Notes: generated by a model not told the origin, from the letters alone. 64,000 nucleotides of DNA from Inonotus obliquus (GCA_032164295.1 JAJHTX010000002.1:3162001-3226000); one strand, 5' to 3'. Shown: positions 33,601 to 45,232, counted from the first letter of the stretch. A program made the numbers and translations.

Positions 33601-34563
33601 ATGGAGATGGATCCCCCTATGACTGTTACCACTCCTTCTACCACTCCTTCAGACCCTTTGCCACCGTCTGATGACACAACGGACGCAGAAATGACATCCG
33701 CACCTGATCAGGCACCAGAGAGCGAATCAGGCACGAGAAGATCGTCGCGAGCTCGACGACCCGCTTCGACGGATGTTTTTGGAAGACGATCTAATGCGAA
33801 CTTGACGGGACAGCGGCCTTCGGCGCGCAGAGCTCGAGGAGGACCTCCTAGAGCCAGAGGACCACCAAATCTTCTCTTCTCCACAAATAACTTGGCCCTC
33901 AAGACGCTCACCAACAATAATACAACGCGCAATCAGAACTATCATGCCCAGCTTGAAATGTTTATTGTAAGGAAACCAGGCGCAAGGCCTGAGAGCCCAA
34001 CCATGAAGCTACGTACTATTCAGGAGAAACAGAAAGAAGACCAAGGCAAGATGCGTGAGGTACGGGCGCGACGGCGTCGTGGAGAATCCGATGTCAGTGA
34101 GGATATGGGGGGACGAGACGATGCACCACCCCTTAGACACCGACGAGGGCCGGGCGAAGAAGAAGACTATGAATCACCCGTTAGGCCAAATGATGGTCGG
34201 AAGGCCGTTAAATGGGATCGGGGGCTGGAGGTATCGATATTCCTAGATGAGATCGAAGTGCATCCAAGAAAATATCGTGCGAAGGAAGGCATATCCAAAC
34301 CTCGTAAAAGCTGTCTTATCGCCACCCCAAACGTGAGTCATCTTTACTATCCTGCACTTTCCTTAGCCAAGATTGTTTCTTTTGCCCTTGATAAGCAGAG
34401 ACCATTGGATGATCTGGGTAACCCGCTAAATGTGGATGCACCTCTAAATATCGTCCCAGAGAAGGTCGTCGTGACGAAATTCGTATATGACAACGATGAA
34501 GAAGCCGCACTCTTCGATCCTCCCGCTCCGAAGTTGACAAGAAGTAAAGCGAAGAAGAAATGA
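30643..34563 (+). CDS. Large intrinsically disordered, Ser/Pro-rich and basic protein of unknown function
   Basis: I do not recognise a folded domain. Two long exons joined at a 48-nt intron (33004-33051) give about 1,280 residues, starting MEEVLPASPASFSSANYDSD. Composition is Ser/Pro/Thr-rich with many SP/TP sites and basic clusters. LRRSPRLS occurs twice (near 30845 and 31845). The region around 32880-32990 reads ESRIPRPGMLAKPTATQKSK, with an SxIP-type tripeptide in a basic, serine-rich setting like that of EB1-binding microtubule plus-end proteins. Further features are RRSSRARRPASTDVFGRR and a C-terminal VVVTKFVYDNDEEAALFDPP with a basic end. A 66-nt in-frame, stop-free stretch with splice-like ends (34334-34399) could be a second intron. 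An MCB box in the promoter and the composition suggest a nuclear or cell-cycle protein, which is inference. Confidence 0.75.
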
Positions 34564-34893
34564 GCGAATATACTTTGTCTTTCCACATACATCTACTTAC
34601 TTTCAAGCTTTCTTCATTGCTTGACTATCATCACATTTTTCTTTACCTTTTACATTGCAGAGCATTTACTATCCTTGCTATTTGACTCACCTACCGCTTT
34701 GCCGACGTCGCAATGCTTTCTGCACGATTCCACGCTGCCAGTTACCCATCGCCTATCGCACCTGGATTTCTTATACGTCTTTCATGAACTCCCATTCATT
34801 TCAACCGGTATATATATTCTTTATCCCCTGTCCTGTAGATTCTTGGAAGATGCAACCAAGATCACCGTACTATCCCAAGAATACTCTAATTAT
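34564..34893. other. Convergent 3' intergenic region
   Basis: Pyrimidine-rich DNA between the stop of the disordered-protein gene (+) and the stop of the SDR gene (-). It should hold both 3' UTRs. No gene is seen. Confidence 0.4.
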
Positions 34894-36017
34894 CTACAAC
34901 CTTCCACCCCTGTAGTTCTGTGTAGCTGATGCTTGATTGACTGGCATAACGAAGAGTTCCGCTATGTTGATGTGAGGAGGACGAGATGCAGCCCAGACAA
35001 TTTCTTCGGCGATATCTTCTGCCACAAGCGGCTGTAGACCTTCGTATACTTTGTCTGCAGCAGATTTATCACCGCGAAATCGGACGACTGAGAACTCAGT
35101 TTCGACCATTCCTGAAGTTAAGAACACAAGTGAGAATCGGAATATAGAAGTTTCCATAGTACTGAGTGGTTGTGTGCTACTTACCTGGTTGGATCTCTGT
35201 TACACGAATTGGTGTATCGACGAGCTCGCGGAGGAGGGTACCTGTGAACGACCGTACAGCGGCCTTTGTGGCGCAGTAAATACTCCCGCCTGCATAAGGC
35301 TCCCGGCCCGCTACGGATCCGAGATTGATAATGTGCCCTGCTTTGCGTTCTTTGAAGTCTATAAAAACGTGTCAGCATATGGACTAATACTGATTGCTTA
35401 TAGGTGTATGGAGGCTTGAACGGACTCACAGTTAACGAAGAGTTGAGTTACTGAGATGAGACCGAGGACATTTGTTTGAAACATTGCGTCGACGTCGTCT
35501 GGGTTGATGGTCCCGATTCTGTCAACTCCGAGGACGAAACCTGCGTTATTCACTGTGAAATATTCATTGAGCGTCGTCTCGCAAATTTGAGTCAGAATGT
35601 AGATAGAACATACCAAGTACATCGACCGTTCGGAGCTCTGATGGTATCTATAACCAGACATCGCCTAGTCAGAGTCGTCCACGAGACGCCATGATACGAT
35701 GCATACCTTATCCCAAAGAGAAGCGACCTGCGCTCGGTCGGAAATATCGAGTTGAATCGCAGCAACCTTTCCACTTCCAGAAACAGATTTGACAGACTCA
35801 ACGACTTGCTGAAGTCTGTCCGCTCGTCGTGCCAGCAAGACTAGGTTCGAACCCGCCCTCGCGAACAGCAATGCAGTGGCCTATTGATAATTCTCATATC
35901 TTTAGCTATTATTTTTGCTTGGGGGGTGGTTCGGACACTCACAGCACCGATTCCGCCACTAGCACCTGTAATGAGAACCGTTTTTCCAAGCAAACGCGAC
36001 GTGTTGAAGACCGACAT
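34894..36017 (-). CDS. Classical short-chain dehydrogenase (YMR226C / YdfG-like NADP-dependent 3-hydroxy acid dehydrogenase)
   Basis: An intact classical SDR of about 270 residues. [20 protein letters not shown] opens the Rossmann fold with [10 protein letters not shown] as the cofactor motif. [20 protein letters not shown] and the basic residues after beta-2 suggest NADP preference. [17 protein letters not shown] has the NNAG motif. [20 protein letters not shown] supplies the catalytic Ser and Tyr of YxxxK (YCATKAA). The C-terminus ([20 protein letters not shown] and [17 protein letters not shown]) matches the yeast YMR226C type, which oxidises serine and related 3-hydroxy acids. Introns interrupt at about 35880-35942, 35640-35700, 35350-35430 and 35110-35190. 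It is divergent from the SET-domain gene, 227 bp apart. Confidence 0.9.
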
Positions 36018-36244
36018 TGTGTTGTACTCTTAGCAGACCGTGACCTGTGAGAGTCTGTAGTAAAGTTATCGACCGGGGGTGAGAGCTTGCTGACTATATG
36101 CGCACGAGTCTTTATGTTTAGCCGGTTCCTCGATTGGTTCGTCTTTTCCTGCCTGATAAGAGTGATCGACGTTCGGCATGGCGGCAACGATTCTTGACCT
36201 TCCCCTACTCCCAACCACCTTCGATATAAAACTACGAAGTATTG

Positions 36245-37959
36245 ATGGGCAAGAAAGATTTGGCGGAACAACGCCAGGAGAAGGAGCATTGGGAGAGGTT
36301 GCTTGCTTGGATGCGAACGAAAGGATTTGACCCATCACAACTACGTGTAGAACCTCGAACGCGAGAGGGTAGGAAAAATAGCTCCCGAACTTTGCACATG
36401 CTCGCCTAACGCTTCACAGGAGCTGGACGAGGCCTTTTTGTTACCCGAACTTTACATGTAAGTTTCATGGATTCCGGAGGAAGAGTCTTGATCTCACTGA
36501 ATTAAATCAACAGCCATCGAAACCATTTCTCGTAATCCCAGCTGCTGCCTTGCTTAACTCTAAAACTCTGCGGCGAATATATCGACAAGTACCATTGGAA
36601 GGTTTTACAGATAACTCATCTTCCGACCAACTTATACTCAATGGGACGCAAATACTACCAATTCATCTCGCTCTGCATCGACCTATAGGAGAAGCTCCCT
36701 CTAAGGACTCGCATTACGGGCCCTACATAGACTCGCTACCGAAAGATTTTGATGGTCATCCTCTTACGTGGATCGTCAGAGAAAAACTTGGAAAGGCGGG
36801 TTGTCATGAACTAAAGTTATTGAGCAGTTTGCCTCCGAGCGTATCGGTAGAGCTTCAAGCTATTGCAAAGCGATTCTGGAATGATTGGGGTGTAGCTTCA
36901 AAAGCCAAGGTAGCTTAAGCACTCCCCTCCTTCTGTGACTTGATGGTGAAATCGCTGAAGGTTCTATCAGGAAGTTTATCTAGAGGAATTCAAGTCAAAG
37001 AACGAAGCTTTGTTTGACCTGGACGGGTTCCTTTGGGGTTGGCTCGTAGGTCTGACTCTCATTGTTAACCTGAAAGCAGTTGACTGACTCCGCCCAGTAA
37101 ATTCGCGCAGCCTTTACTCGGACGTATTCCGAAGGAAGCTACCTCTATCGAATTTAACTCTGTGTCCTATCATCGATTTCGCGAATCACACAAGTTCTTT
37201 ATGTCTGCCGCGAGCAATCTGGAAGGATGCTCCGAACAACTCTCGGAATCTCCGAGGCGCCGAGCCATTGAAGAGCCATGACTATGTTTTTCTTGCCCCG
37301 GAGCAGACTGTGCGCGAGGGTGAAGAGCTATTCCTCAAATATGGGGAACATAGCAATAGGAAGTTGTTTACAGAGTGGGGATTCGTCGATGAATGTGCCG
37401 ACCAGGAAGTAGACGTGTCTGATCTTGTCGATGAACTGATCACCAAGAAAAGAGCGCCAGATTCAATCAAGGAACTGGTTCCGCATGTCGCCCACCATTT
37501 CATGAGGTATTTTTGCTTCTGTCTACATGAAAGCTTCGAAGACTGACTCTCTACAGCGATTTGAAGCTATATGCCGTTCCCCCGCCGAGCCATGCCTCAT
37601 GGAGTCTTCAATGCGTTCTTAGACTCATTAACCTCGAGTTCCGTGTCGACAGGGCTCGCAGTCTCGGCTCCGCAGATGTGGAGAAGGCATTGAAGCCATG
37701 GCGCGACGTCACACTCGGGGAGACTGATCTCGTATCCGATGCGAACGAGTCTTCGGTGCGGCAGGACCTTGAAGCCATCTGTAATACACTCGTATTCCGA
37801 TCGTCGGAGGGTATACGACACTTGGAGGAAGAAACACAGTCGACGATTGGATGCGAGTGGTACATGTGGGCAAAGGGGTGTTTAGTAAGGCTATGGGATG
37901 AGGAGGCGCGTGTTGCGAGAGCTGTATTGGATTCGCTGGCGAGTGGCCAAGGAATCTAG
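36245..37959 (+). CDS. SET-domain lysine methyltransferase with Rubisco-LSMT-type C-terminal domain (SETD4/SETD6/RKM-like)
   Basis: The family methylates lysines on non-histone proteins such as ribosomal proteins. The start is MGKKDLAEQRQEKEHWERLL (36245), then MRTKGFDPSQLRVEP and a first intron. The SET core follows: AGRGLFVTRTLHPSKPFLVI, FLWGWLV, the NH-box CPIIDFANHTSS, and VREGEELFLKYGEHSNRKLF with EWGFVDEC, which closes the SET knot with the conserved Tyr and Gly. The C-terminal helical region (VDELITKKRAPDSI onward) matches the Rubisco-LSMT substrate-binding domain. It ends at VARAVLDSLASGQGI, stop 37959. At least five introns are present, for example 37507-37556. The substrate is not evident; the subfamily is inferred from domain order. 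Confidence 0.85.
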
Positions 37960-38335
37960 CACGGCTCCCTCGAAGCTCAGCGGTTATGGGGTAGTAAAGT
38001 TTGGTTATAACAAATGGAAGCGCGAGGAACCAAAATATGGGCTCAGTAACGATCGACATGAGTGTTGGGCAAGGATAGTCTTAAGTTTGTTCAATGAGGA
38101 GGTGCATTTAAGGATGATCTTAGATTGGAGTGCCTGGTAATAAAATTGATATCGATGAATGATATTCTCCGAAAGTAGCGCTAGGTTGAATTGACCCTGT
38201 TAACATTGAGGAGGACGCGTCGCGACGCCTCCTCTTACGACCATGTGATTGCACCCGGCTTCCATGCGCTCTTGTTGTCCTCACTTTAATTCTGTTTTTT
38301 TCAACCTTTTTCTCACCTCTTTCTAGCGGGTAGGG
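37960..38335. other. Intergenic region with an ACGCGT site near the hydrolase promoter
   Basis: Includes the 3' end of the SET gene and the promoter of the hydrolase gene. GGACGCGTCGCGACGCC near 38215 contains one MCB-like core. No gene is seen. Confidence 0.35.
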
Positions 38336-40145
38336 ATGGGTCAGGCCTCTAGTTTGTTCTCGCCTTCCGCGGTCCCAAAGTTGTATACAGTTCCCAGTCA
38401 AGTTCATTTCACTATCACTACAACCGACAGTCTCAAACGTGTCGACTCCCTGTCGCTTTCTGAGCTCCTAAAGTCACGCTGTCCCTCTCTATTTGCACCG
38501 TTTAAACCTCCCTGGTGGCTAGCAAATGGTCACTTGCAGACAGCCTACTGTGTAGTTGGTGACTTCTCTCAAGTGGACAAGGTCTGCTTCTTAGCGTCAA
38601 CTAGTTCACTTCATCTATTGACTGTTAATACGTGCTACTATACACAAGGTCGTGTATGATCGGTAAGTATCTTAGAACCCTCGCTCTTTCTGGCCTTTCA
38701 CTGATGTTCACGCATAATAAGGACTTTAATTCGACTAAAAGATGGTGGCACACTGTACGTGTTGCGAGTGTTTCATCCTCAGCGGACTAGTGCTGATCCC
38801 CCATGGCTCAGAGGCTTGGACTCCACACCCCCAATTCATGAGCGGTCGCTACCCGGTGATACTCCAGTGATTGTAGTCATGCATGGCCTGACGGGAGGTC
38901 AGTCAATTTCCAATTCGTTTTCTTTACCGGAGTACCCAGCCGTTGTTCTCCCGCGCTTCCAGGTTCGCATGAATCCTATGTGAGAGCTGTGCTTGCACAA
39001 GCTGTCAGGGCAAAAGAAGAGGGTGGGTTAGGCTACCGTGGCATCGTAGTGAATTTCCGAGGATGTAAGAGCAGCTCTTCTCATCGCGGATACCGTGACA
39101 GGAGCTCATGTGCACTATTACGGGCATGCGTTACGTTTGTAGGTGCAGGTGTGCCAATGACTAGTGGTCAGCTGTACTCCGCAGGGCATACAGATGACTT
39201 ACGCCAGGCCCTCATGTATATCGTGAAGCGTTACCCGAACGCACCTTTGCTTGGCCTAGGCTTTTCGCTAGGCGCGAACGTAATCGTTAGATATCTTGCC
39301 GAGGAGGGCGAGCACAGCCGTTTACGTGCAGCATGCGCCTTGGGATGTGTACGTCGATCTCGGCCATGTGTGATAAATGATCAAAGGCTTCTTCTCACAT
39401 TATTGACTCTAGCCATGGGATGTGAGGCTGAACAGCGCGAGGTGAACTTGTTGTTTCTCCCTCGTGCCTCAAGTATACTGATGCGAAATCATCGCACTCC
39501 ATGTGGGGCAGAATGGAAGGCAGCTTCTTTCTCCGGAATGTCTACTCCAAGGCAATGGCCACAAACCTCGTCAATGTCCTTAAGCGAAACGCTCCTAGTC
39601 TTACGCAATTGTCCGAACACCGCCTCTCACCCATTCTTGAACGCCTCGATGCACTCAGTAGCCTGACACTCAAGGAATTCGACGAGAATGTGACAAGCAA
39701 GGTTGGTGGGTCCTCGCCCCCGTTCCCCTTCCCAACTGCAGACGCGTACTATGAATGGGCAGCAAGTCATCAATGTCTTTCCACCGTTCGAGTCCCTTTA
39801 CTCGCAATAAACGCAGAAGACGACCCGATCGTCGGACACGTACCTACAGACGTCGGGGACAACGGATACGTCGCTCTTTCTGTTACCTCGGGTGGCGGAC
39901 ATCTTGGATGGTTCGAACCATCAGAAGGAGGGCACTTCCGTAGATGGATCACGAAACCGGTCATGGAATGGATGAAAGCCGTTGGCGAAGATTACCAGCC
40001 GGGTCCGTCACAGGCCGCTGAGATTATTGAGGATGGAGAGTGGACTACGGAAGCTGGACGTACACAGCTCGGCTTCAAGGTATCTGGCGAGGCGGGTGAG
40101 ATTGAAGGTGCCGAAGGGGAAGGAGGGTTGTTTGCCGGTTTGTAA
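38336..40145 (+). CDS. Alpha/beta hydrolase of the YheT / EMB8 (ABHD1/3; yeast EHT1/EEB1/YMR210W) family
   Basis: This family includes acyl-ethanol transferases and monoacylglycerol or phospholipid hydrolases. The start MGQASSLFSPSAVPKLY is followed by the family block FKPPWWLANGHLQTAYC. Later exons give TPVIVVMHGLTGGSHESYVR (oxyanion region), GYRGIVVNFRGCAGVPMTSG, LYSAGHTDDLRQALMYIVKR and LLGLGFSLGANVIVRYLAEE, in which Ser of GFSLGAN is the nucleophile. Then come LGCPWDVRLNSARMEGSFFL, INAEDDPIVG with the catalytic Asp, and SGGGHLGWFE with the catalytic His. The triad is thus complete. Introns include 38582-38651, 38662-38722, 39066-39141, 39351-39410 and 39440-39509. Stop at 40145. The exact substrate cannot be told. 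Confidence 0.9.
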
Positions 40146-40403
40146 TCTTCTTGCATTAGAGCACGGTATCACTGCTCGTTTCTTGAAACTTCCTGAGTAT
40201 CTTTCTTGTGTCCCCGTTGTATTATGCAACGCGGTCGGATGCTTTGAGGAAACGATTATTATTGTAGAACAGACATAATAAATAGAGGCAATGTACATCA
40301 ATCATTGAGTAGACCTTAATCGCATTGTTCATCCACGTTTGGCACCCATTTCATCCGAGGTCAAATCCGACTCCGAGAAATACTCTATGCGAAGCCCGTC
40401 CCA

Positions 40404-42349
40404 TCAAACCTCATATTCATAAACCTCTTCCATAATAACCGTATCGATATTATGGAACCCCTGATACTTCCGAGGTTGCGCTGTCGCCAAACTTAGATCA
40501 CTCCATTCAGAGCGAACAGGACTCGGCGCGCGTGGTATGGTCGGAGGTTCTACTACACCTGGAGGAGAAGTCTTTTTGAGCCAAGAGCGGACGTTGGTGG
40601 CGTTTCGTGTTGAAGCTTCTCTGCCAACTTCGGCTCTCCAGTCTTCATCTAGGAAGGGTGGAGGGGTCCAACCGGATTCGGATTCGTTGCGGATACGTAC
40701 GCCTGCTGATGAAGGTACTTCTACAGGGTGTAGTATCGTCCGCAGGTCAGAGACTGGACATTCTGGGAAGGAAAGAGAGACGAACCTGTACTGCTCCCAA
40801 AGCTCATTTCCGAACAAGTTGGTTCACTTCCTTGCGGATCGATCTTGTCTACAGGAGCTTGAAAATCCGTAACGTGTGAAGATTCATCAATCGCCCGTTC
40901 GAGTGTAATCTCCTTGGGTACCTACAATAATCCAAAGCATAGAAATAAGTATCTGCCATTTACTCCATTCGATATTCTCTAGCTCATAGTACAAGAAGAC
41001 TACTGGAGCGAACGAGACGCAATCGACTGTAGATACGCGACACAACGAGCATCACACTTCGTGAGGATGTCGTATAAACGGCACGGGAGCTCGCGTGGGA
41101 AATTAGGAACTTCATCACCCACCGGAGGAACTTCAAACCTATCTGGAAGGTTCATAGATGAAACCGTCCAGTAGACGATTAATTCGAGTATTGATGGTGT
41201 TCGATACCACGATGATTTCGTTTTGTCTTCGGATTTGCTAGGTGTAATGTTTCTGGTTCCCGTTTCGTAGGCGCCTCTTGCACCCAAGGAAAAGCCGCTC
41301 TCCCAACCTGATGAATTGTCCTCTTTAGTTTCTAGCGAAGAGAGAAATTATGGGATACGCGCCTTTCGAGAATCCACCAAACGCCCACTGGTTGTAATTT
41401 GTCAGAATGAACCAATGGCATCCGTTCACTTTGCATATATCCCAAAGCTAATTCAACGTTAGCAAGCCGAATAGGTATATATAGTACCGCTTCTGTACGA
41501 ACCTTCGCCCACAATTTTTGAGAACTATTATACGGGTGCTGTTCAGCTCCATCTTTCTCGTCCCATGACGGCAAGCCCTTCAGTCTCTTATCCGCGAAGA
41601 GTTCAATATCACGTTGACCCAGAATCCAGGGCGGCTGGTAGGCCAGAATCAATTTCACGGGTGGTTCGTGAATTTTCGAGCCCCGATTTGCACCGCCTTT
41701 GTTCGAACGCTCCCACATGAAATATCGAAAAATTTGCTGATCTTCATCCCGCATAATATCATTGCGAGTGAAGCTATAACTCTTGATGATTTCTCGATAT
41801 TCGGGTATCATATGAAGAACGGCCTGAACAGTTCGGAGAATCTTATCTTCGAGCCACATGATGCTAAGACTTTTGGACTCCGAACGTAAGTATGTGCCAT
41901 TGCTCTTGGCTGATGGAACGGTGCTCACCCTTCAATATGTTTTACTGGAGATGGCGGGAACGCCTGGACATCAAAACCAACGCAATGAATGCTGGGTGAT
42001 TCGTATTCGTCCGTATCGATGTCCAGAGCTTGGTCCGCGGCATTGGGAGCATGTTTCCGAATAACTTTCTCGCTATTATTACTTGCGCTTTCGGTAGCCA
42101 GTCGAAGAATGACTTACAATTAAGGCATCGCACCTCCATGTACTCTCGCTTTATACGATGAACATAGATAAATCTTCTGCATTCTCCCTGGCGAATGGTC
42201 AGATGGTTCTTATGCGACTTGTGATTCGCCGGTGGCAGACGAGGAGCGCATGGTGCAAGACGCAGTCTGGGGAGTGTCGCGTGAGAAAGGTAGCGCTGGA
42301 TGTTAGACGATACTGGAATCGACGACGACGAGTCACCAAAAGAGAGCAT
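40404..42349 (-). CDS. Conserved-looking protein of unknown function
   Basis: I do not recognise this gene. The start MLSFGDSSSSIPVSSNIQRY (42349) leads through a 53-nt intron (near 42065-42118) to NFIRKHAPNAADQALDIDTD and HCVGFDVQAFPPSPVKHIEG. Another intron follows before IMWLEDKILRTVQAVLHMIP. Next are YRTPSILELIVYWTVSSMNL, RELPCRLYDILTKCDARCVA and a Ser/Pro-rich C-terminus with SEWSDLSLATAQPRKYQGFH and an acidic end. The mix of Trp, Cys and charged residues and the frame kept through four or more introns argue for a real gene. No signal peptide or membrane segment is seen. It is convergent with the hydrolase gene (258 bp between stops). Confidence 0.65.
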
Positions 42350-42799
42350 TGCGCAACGGAGTAGTAGACATGAACAAGAGAGTTTCGCGGGCCATCTTTG
42401 TTATATACCGGGTTCATTGTGGCTTGTAAGTGGAATACAAGCCCTTAGTAACATTCACAAACAAACCAAGTCAAGGAAGCGCCGATCACTCCCAATAAGG
42501 TAAGTGCTTATTTCAGATAACTTTGTCAACATTGCCAAGTCATAGCAGATAGAAAGTTACATAGCAACATGGTAAGGAATAACAGTGCGTGTGATTTGTA
42601 CAGAAAATGTAAAGCAAGTGCTACATGCAGGGGGTTTGCTGCGGTCTCGTAAGGTAACAGTCCAACAGCATAGTACAGCTATCTCAGCAAAACAAGTCAT
42701 AAGAATAAGTTGAGGGTAATAGAAATTTCCAGATAAACACGCGCACGCCTGCGTGCGTAAGCTAATACAGCTATCATCATCGGGCCGGGGACGTTGGTA
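42350..42799. other. Intergenic region
   Basis: Upstream DNA of the unknown gene at 40404-42349 and downstream DNA of the small Cys-rich gene. I see no coding signal in these 450 bp. Confidence 0.35.
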
Positions 42800-43172
42800 C
42801 TAGTAGCGTCCAGCAAGCGCTGGGTCGGTCTCTCGCGAGATACAGTCGGCGCACTTGGCGGGACTTATGCGTATCGGGTTTTTCACTGGGAGGGACATCA
42901 TACGAAGGCAATTCGGGGACTTGCAACCTGAATTCATGGTCAGAAACGCTGCAACACCTTGAGGACTAGAGAAGCAACTCACCGTAAGGATGGGCATGTC
43001 GTCGGCTGAACAGACAGTCGGGCCGAAGACAGTCCTGTGTCCGGGTAGCCATCGAGACGAAGTGACCGCAAGCGGTGTGGAATCGGCCGTCAATAATCTG
43101 CACCGGCACATGAGGTCAAATGGCGGCAGCGGATGGTATCAGTCAGCAAAATACACTCACATTATGGCACAT
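42800..43172 (-). CDS. 84-residue Cys/His-rich protein, possible zinc binder
   Basis: Three exons join to 84 residues: MCHN, then IIDGRFHTACGHFVSMATRT ... DCLRPDCLFSRRHAHPY, then GCKSPNCLRMMSLPVKNPIR ... KCADCISRETDPALAGRY. Introns (about 43108-43160 and 42926-42982) have GT and AG ends. Ordered metal-ligand candidates are H and CGH near residue 14, CX4C twice (residues 27-32 and 44-49) and CX2C (68-71), with HxH between them. This spacing suggests one or two zinc sites. I recall similar small proteins in Agaricomycetes but know of no function. There is no signal peptide. The conserved-looking frame through both introns and the clean start and stop support a gene that single-frame scans would miss. 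Confidence 0.65.
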
Positions 43173-44476
43173 TTTTAATAGGTACTTTAGGTGCGAGTAG
43201 TTCGCGGAAGGATTGTTTGTTCTTTCCGAGGTCAAACTCTCTGCTTTTAAAGCCCTCAGCTTGTGCTTCTGTGACTCTCCTCCCGGCAGTCGACGCCTGC
43301 TTGCGGATTGAGTACCCGTGGCACGTCACCCTAGTTCACTTGGGCGGGTCTTAAGCTATTAAAGCTCTCGATCGGCGCCGCGAATCTGGGCATAATTAAG
43401 TCAGTCACCACATCCGAAAACAGCCATTTCAAGCATGTCGTAGACATGCTGCATCATATCCAGCTCGTATCAGGCTTCTTGGAGTTCAGGCGGAATTATG
43501 GAACAGATGAACACTCTGTGAAGGCCCAAGCTACCAGCATGTCCTCCTGGTACTGCATGATTTGTAGTAAACAGCTACTGTATTGGGTCACTGCCTGCCT
43601 GATGAATTATCCACATGTGAGGTTTCAATACGGCCCAAAATTCCGCGGCGGGTTCCCGCAGGTCGGGAATCTGAAGCTCTGAATGGGGGGGGGAACTAGT
43701 GTATCACCCTGACCTGGGAGATGGCTCGGGACAGATCTTCTTGGAGGGCCCTGTAGAACGATAACATCTGTGGATTCCACATCGATTGATCAATAAGCTC
43801 TTGCGATGATATGCTACATATTTGGATGTAACGTGCATGCGGCGAGGTAACGGCCTGGCATACAGATACAAACCCCCAGCCGTACACGTGTTCGTTCGGA
43901 AACCAGTCAACATCCGTCGGATCAGACCAGCGAGTCAACCGCCAGAACGCTGGTAGAAAATGTCCATTCGCGGACGATCAATAGGGAACGTGTTGCTATG
44001 GCTGCGTCACCATAAGCATTCGTGGGCCATTGAGCCAGCCACTAGCGCTCGCAGAGTCATACCCCACATTCTAAGAGGCAGTTTGGTATACGAATACAGG
44101 GCTGAACTTTAATCATGCTCCAAGAGAGGGGACATTTGGAGGACCACTCACGTGTAGTGCAGACGAACTTCCATAATCATACTGCCTCAACTTCCATTCG
44201 TATGAGATTTCAACCCGCGCAGCACCGGGAAAGACTTCGAAGTGCTTGGTGACGTCGGTGGACAGTGGAATTCGTGCAACAAACGAAGCCCTTCAGCCAG
44301 TTTGGAGCCGGCAATGGTCATTCCGGGTATAAATGAGGGCAGAAAAAATCAACGAAGCACCCAGTGACGCATAGCACAGTATTTTTCCGAGGGTAGGAAG
44401 ATAAGACCGTGTTAGAAAACAATTCCGTGTAAGAGCAGAAGCTCGGTTGCCGTCGAAATACATGACGACCGTCTAT
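43173..44476. other. 1.3-kb intergenic region with an exon-like open frame, a 9-G run and an orphan TATA motif
   Basis: No complete gene is evident. On the minus strand, 43696-43959 stays open for about 88 codons. Its composition is protein-like (RWSDPTDVDWFPNEHVYGWG, SSQELIDQSMWNPQMLSFYR, ALQEDLSRAISQ), but it has a stop just upstream and no convincing joined exon. It could be an exon of a decayed gene. A run of nine G is at 43685-43693. GGTATAAATG at about 44325 is a TATA-like motif on the plus strand with no plus-strand gene after it. Confidence 0.4.
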
Positions 44477-45088
44477 CTAAGTACCCCGTCTCCGAATTTG
44501 TTGCACCAGTTGAACCATTTTCCCAACCTGAATAAAGTACATATCTTGAACGGCGAGAAAGGAGACGAATCGAACAGCCGACGCACCTCATGCTTGAAAC
44601 GCCTTCTCCACCTCACACTTCTCATTCTCCTCCTCTCTTCACCCTTTTGTTTGTGTCTCCTATTTACAAACCAGTCCCTAGCTACATAGTTTTGGCCGAG
44701 TACCCTGTCCAGTAATTTAGCTGCCGTAGCAACGTCCCCGTCGTGCACAACTGCGGTCCGACCTATTGGAAGTGCTGCATGAGTTTCAACGGACGACGAC
44801 AAGAACCTAAATCTCACCAGTGTAAGCATCACGGGGAGTACGCATTGACCGCTTCTCAAACATCTGGGAATGCCGCTTCCACAACGACTCGATCGATTCG
44901 CGGTCAATAGTCGTACTGGTACTGGCTTTGGCCTTATCGAGTACTATACCACCCCATTCGTCGTCTTGATTTTTACGGGTTTCAACTAAATTCGAGTTAT
45001 AACGGAGCGCAGCAGAAGCTCTACCGGTACGCAGGTATGATGAAGGTTGGATGCACCGAGATACTTGACGAAACAACGAAAGGGACAT
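44477..45088 (-). CDS. MRP21: Mitochondrial small-subunit ribosomal protein bS21m (MRP21)
   Basis: The N-terminus MSLSLFRQVSRCIQPSSYLR is rich in Arg/Ser and hydroxylated residues, as in a mitochondrial targeting signal. The bS21 core follows: ESLWKRHSQMFEKRSMRTPR (the RDMRTPRDAY-type signature), then after a short intron RTAVVHDGDVATAAKLLDRV, DWFVNRRHKQKGEERRRMRS and VRWRRRFKHE. A last intron (about 44530-44590) joins to VGKMVQLVQQIRRRGT, which matches the family C-terminus. Reading straight through that intron instead would give an unrelated end. The upstream in-frame ATG at 45178 was not used because it would precede the targeting sequence with a non-matching hydrophobic stretch. The gene is divergent from the GIR2 homologue, 144 bp away. 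Confidence 0.88.
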
Positions 45089-45232
45089 CGTCAATAGTGT
45101 GAGGAAACTCTGAAGCTTGACGTTGAAAAAAACAGACGCGTCGGCAATTCCCACCCAGATTCGCATCCATTCATCCATTCACCGTAAGTCGTGCGTAATG
45201 CAATCTCTTAGGCCTCGACGATAAAGTGAAGA
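45089..45232. promoter_or_regulatory. 144-bp divergent promoter between bS21m and GIR2 genes
   Basis: Start codons at 45088 (-) and 45233 (+) face away from each other across 144 bp. No specific element is recognised. Confidence 0.45.

Noticed and set aside
45089..45178. A longer N-terminus for bS21m starting at 45178
   Set aside because: It would put an unrelated hydrophobic stretch before a good mitochondrial targeting sequence.
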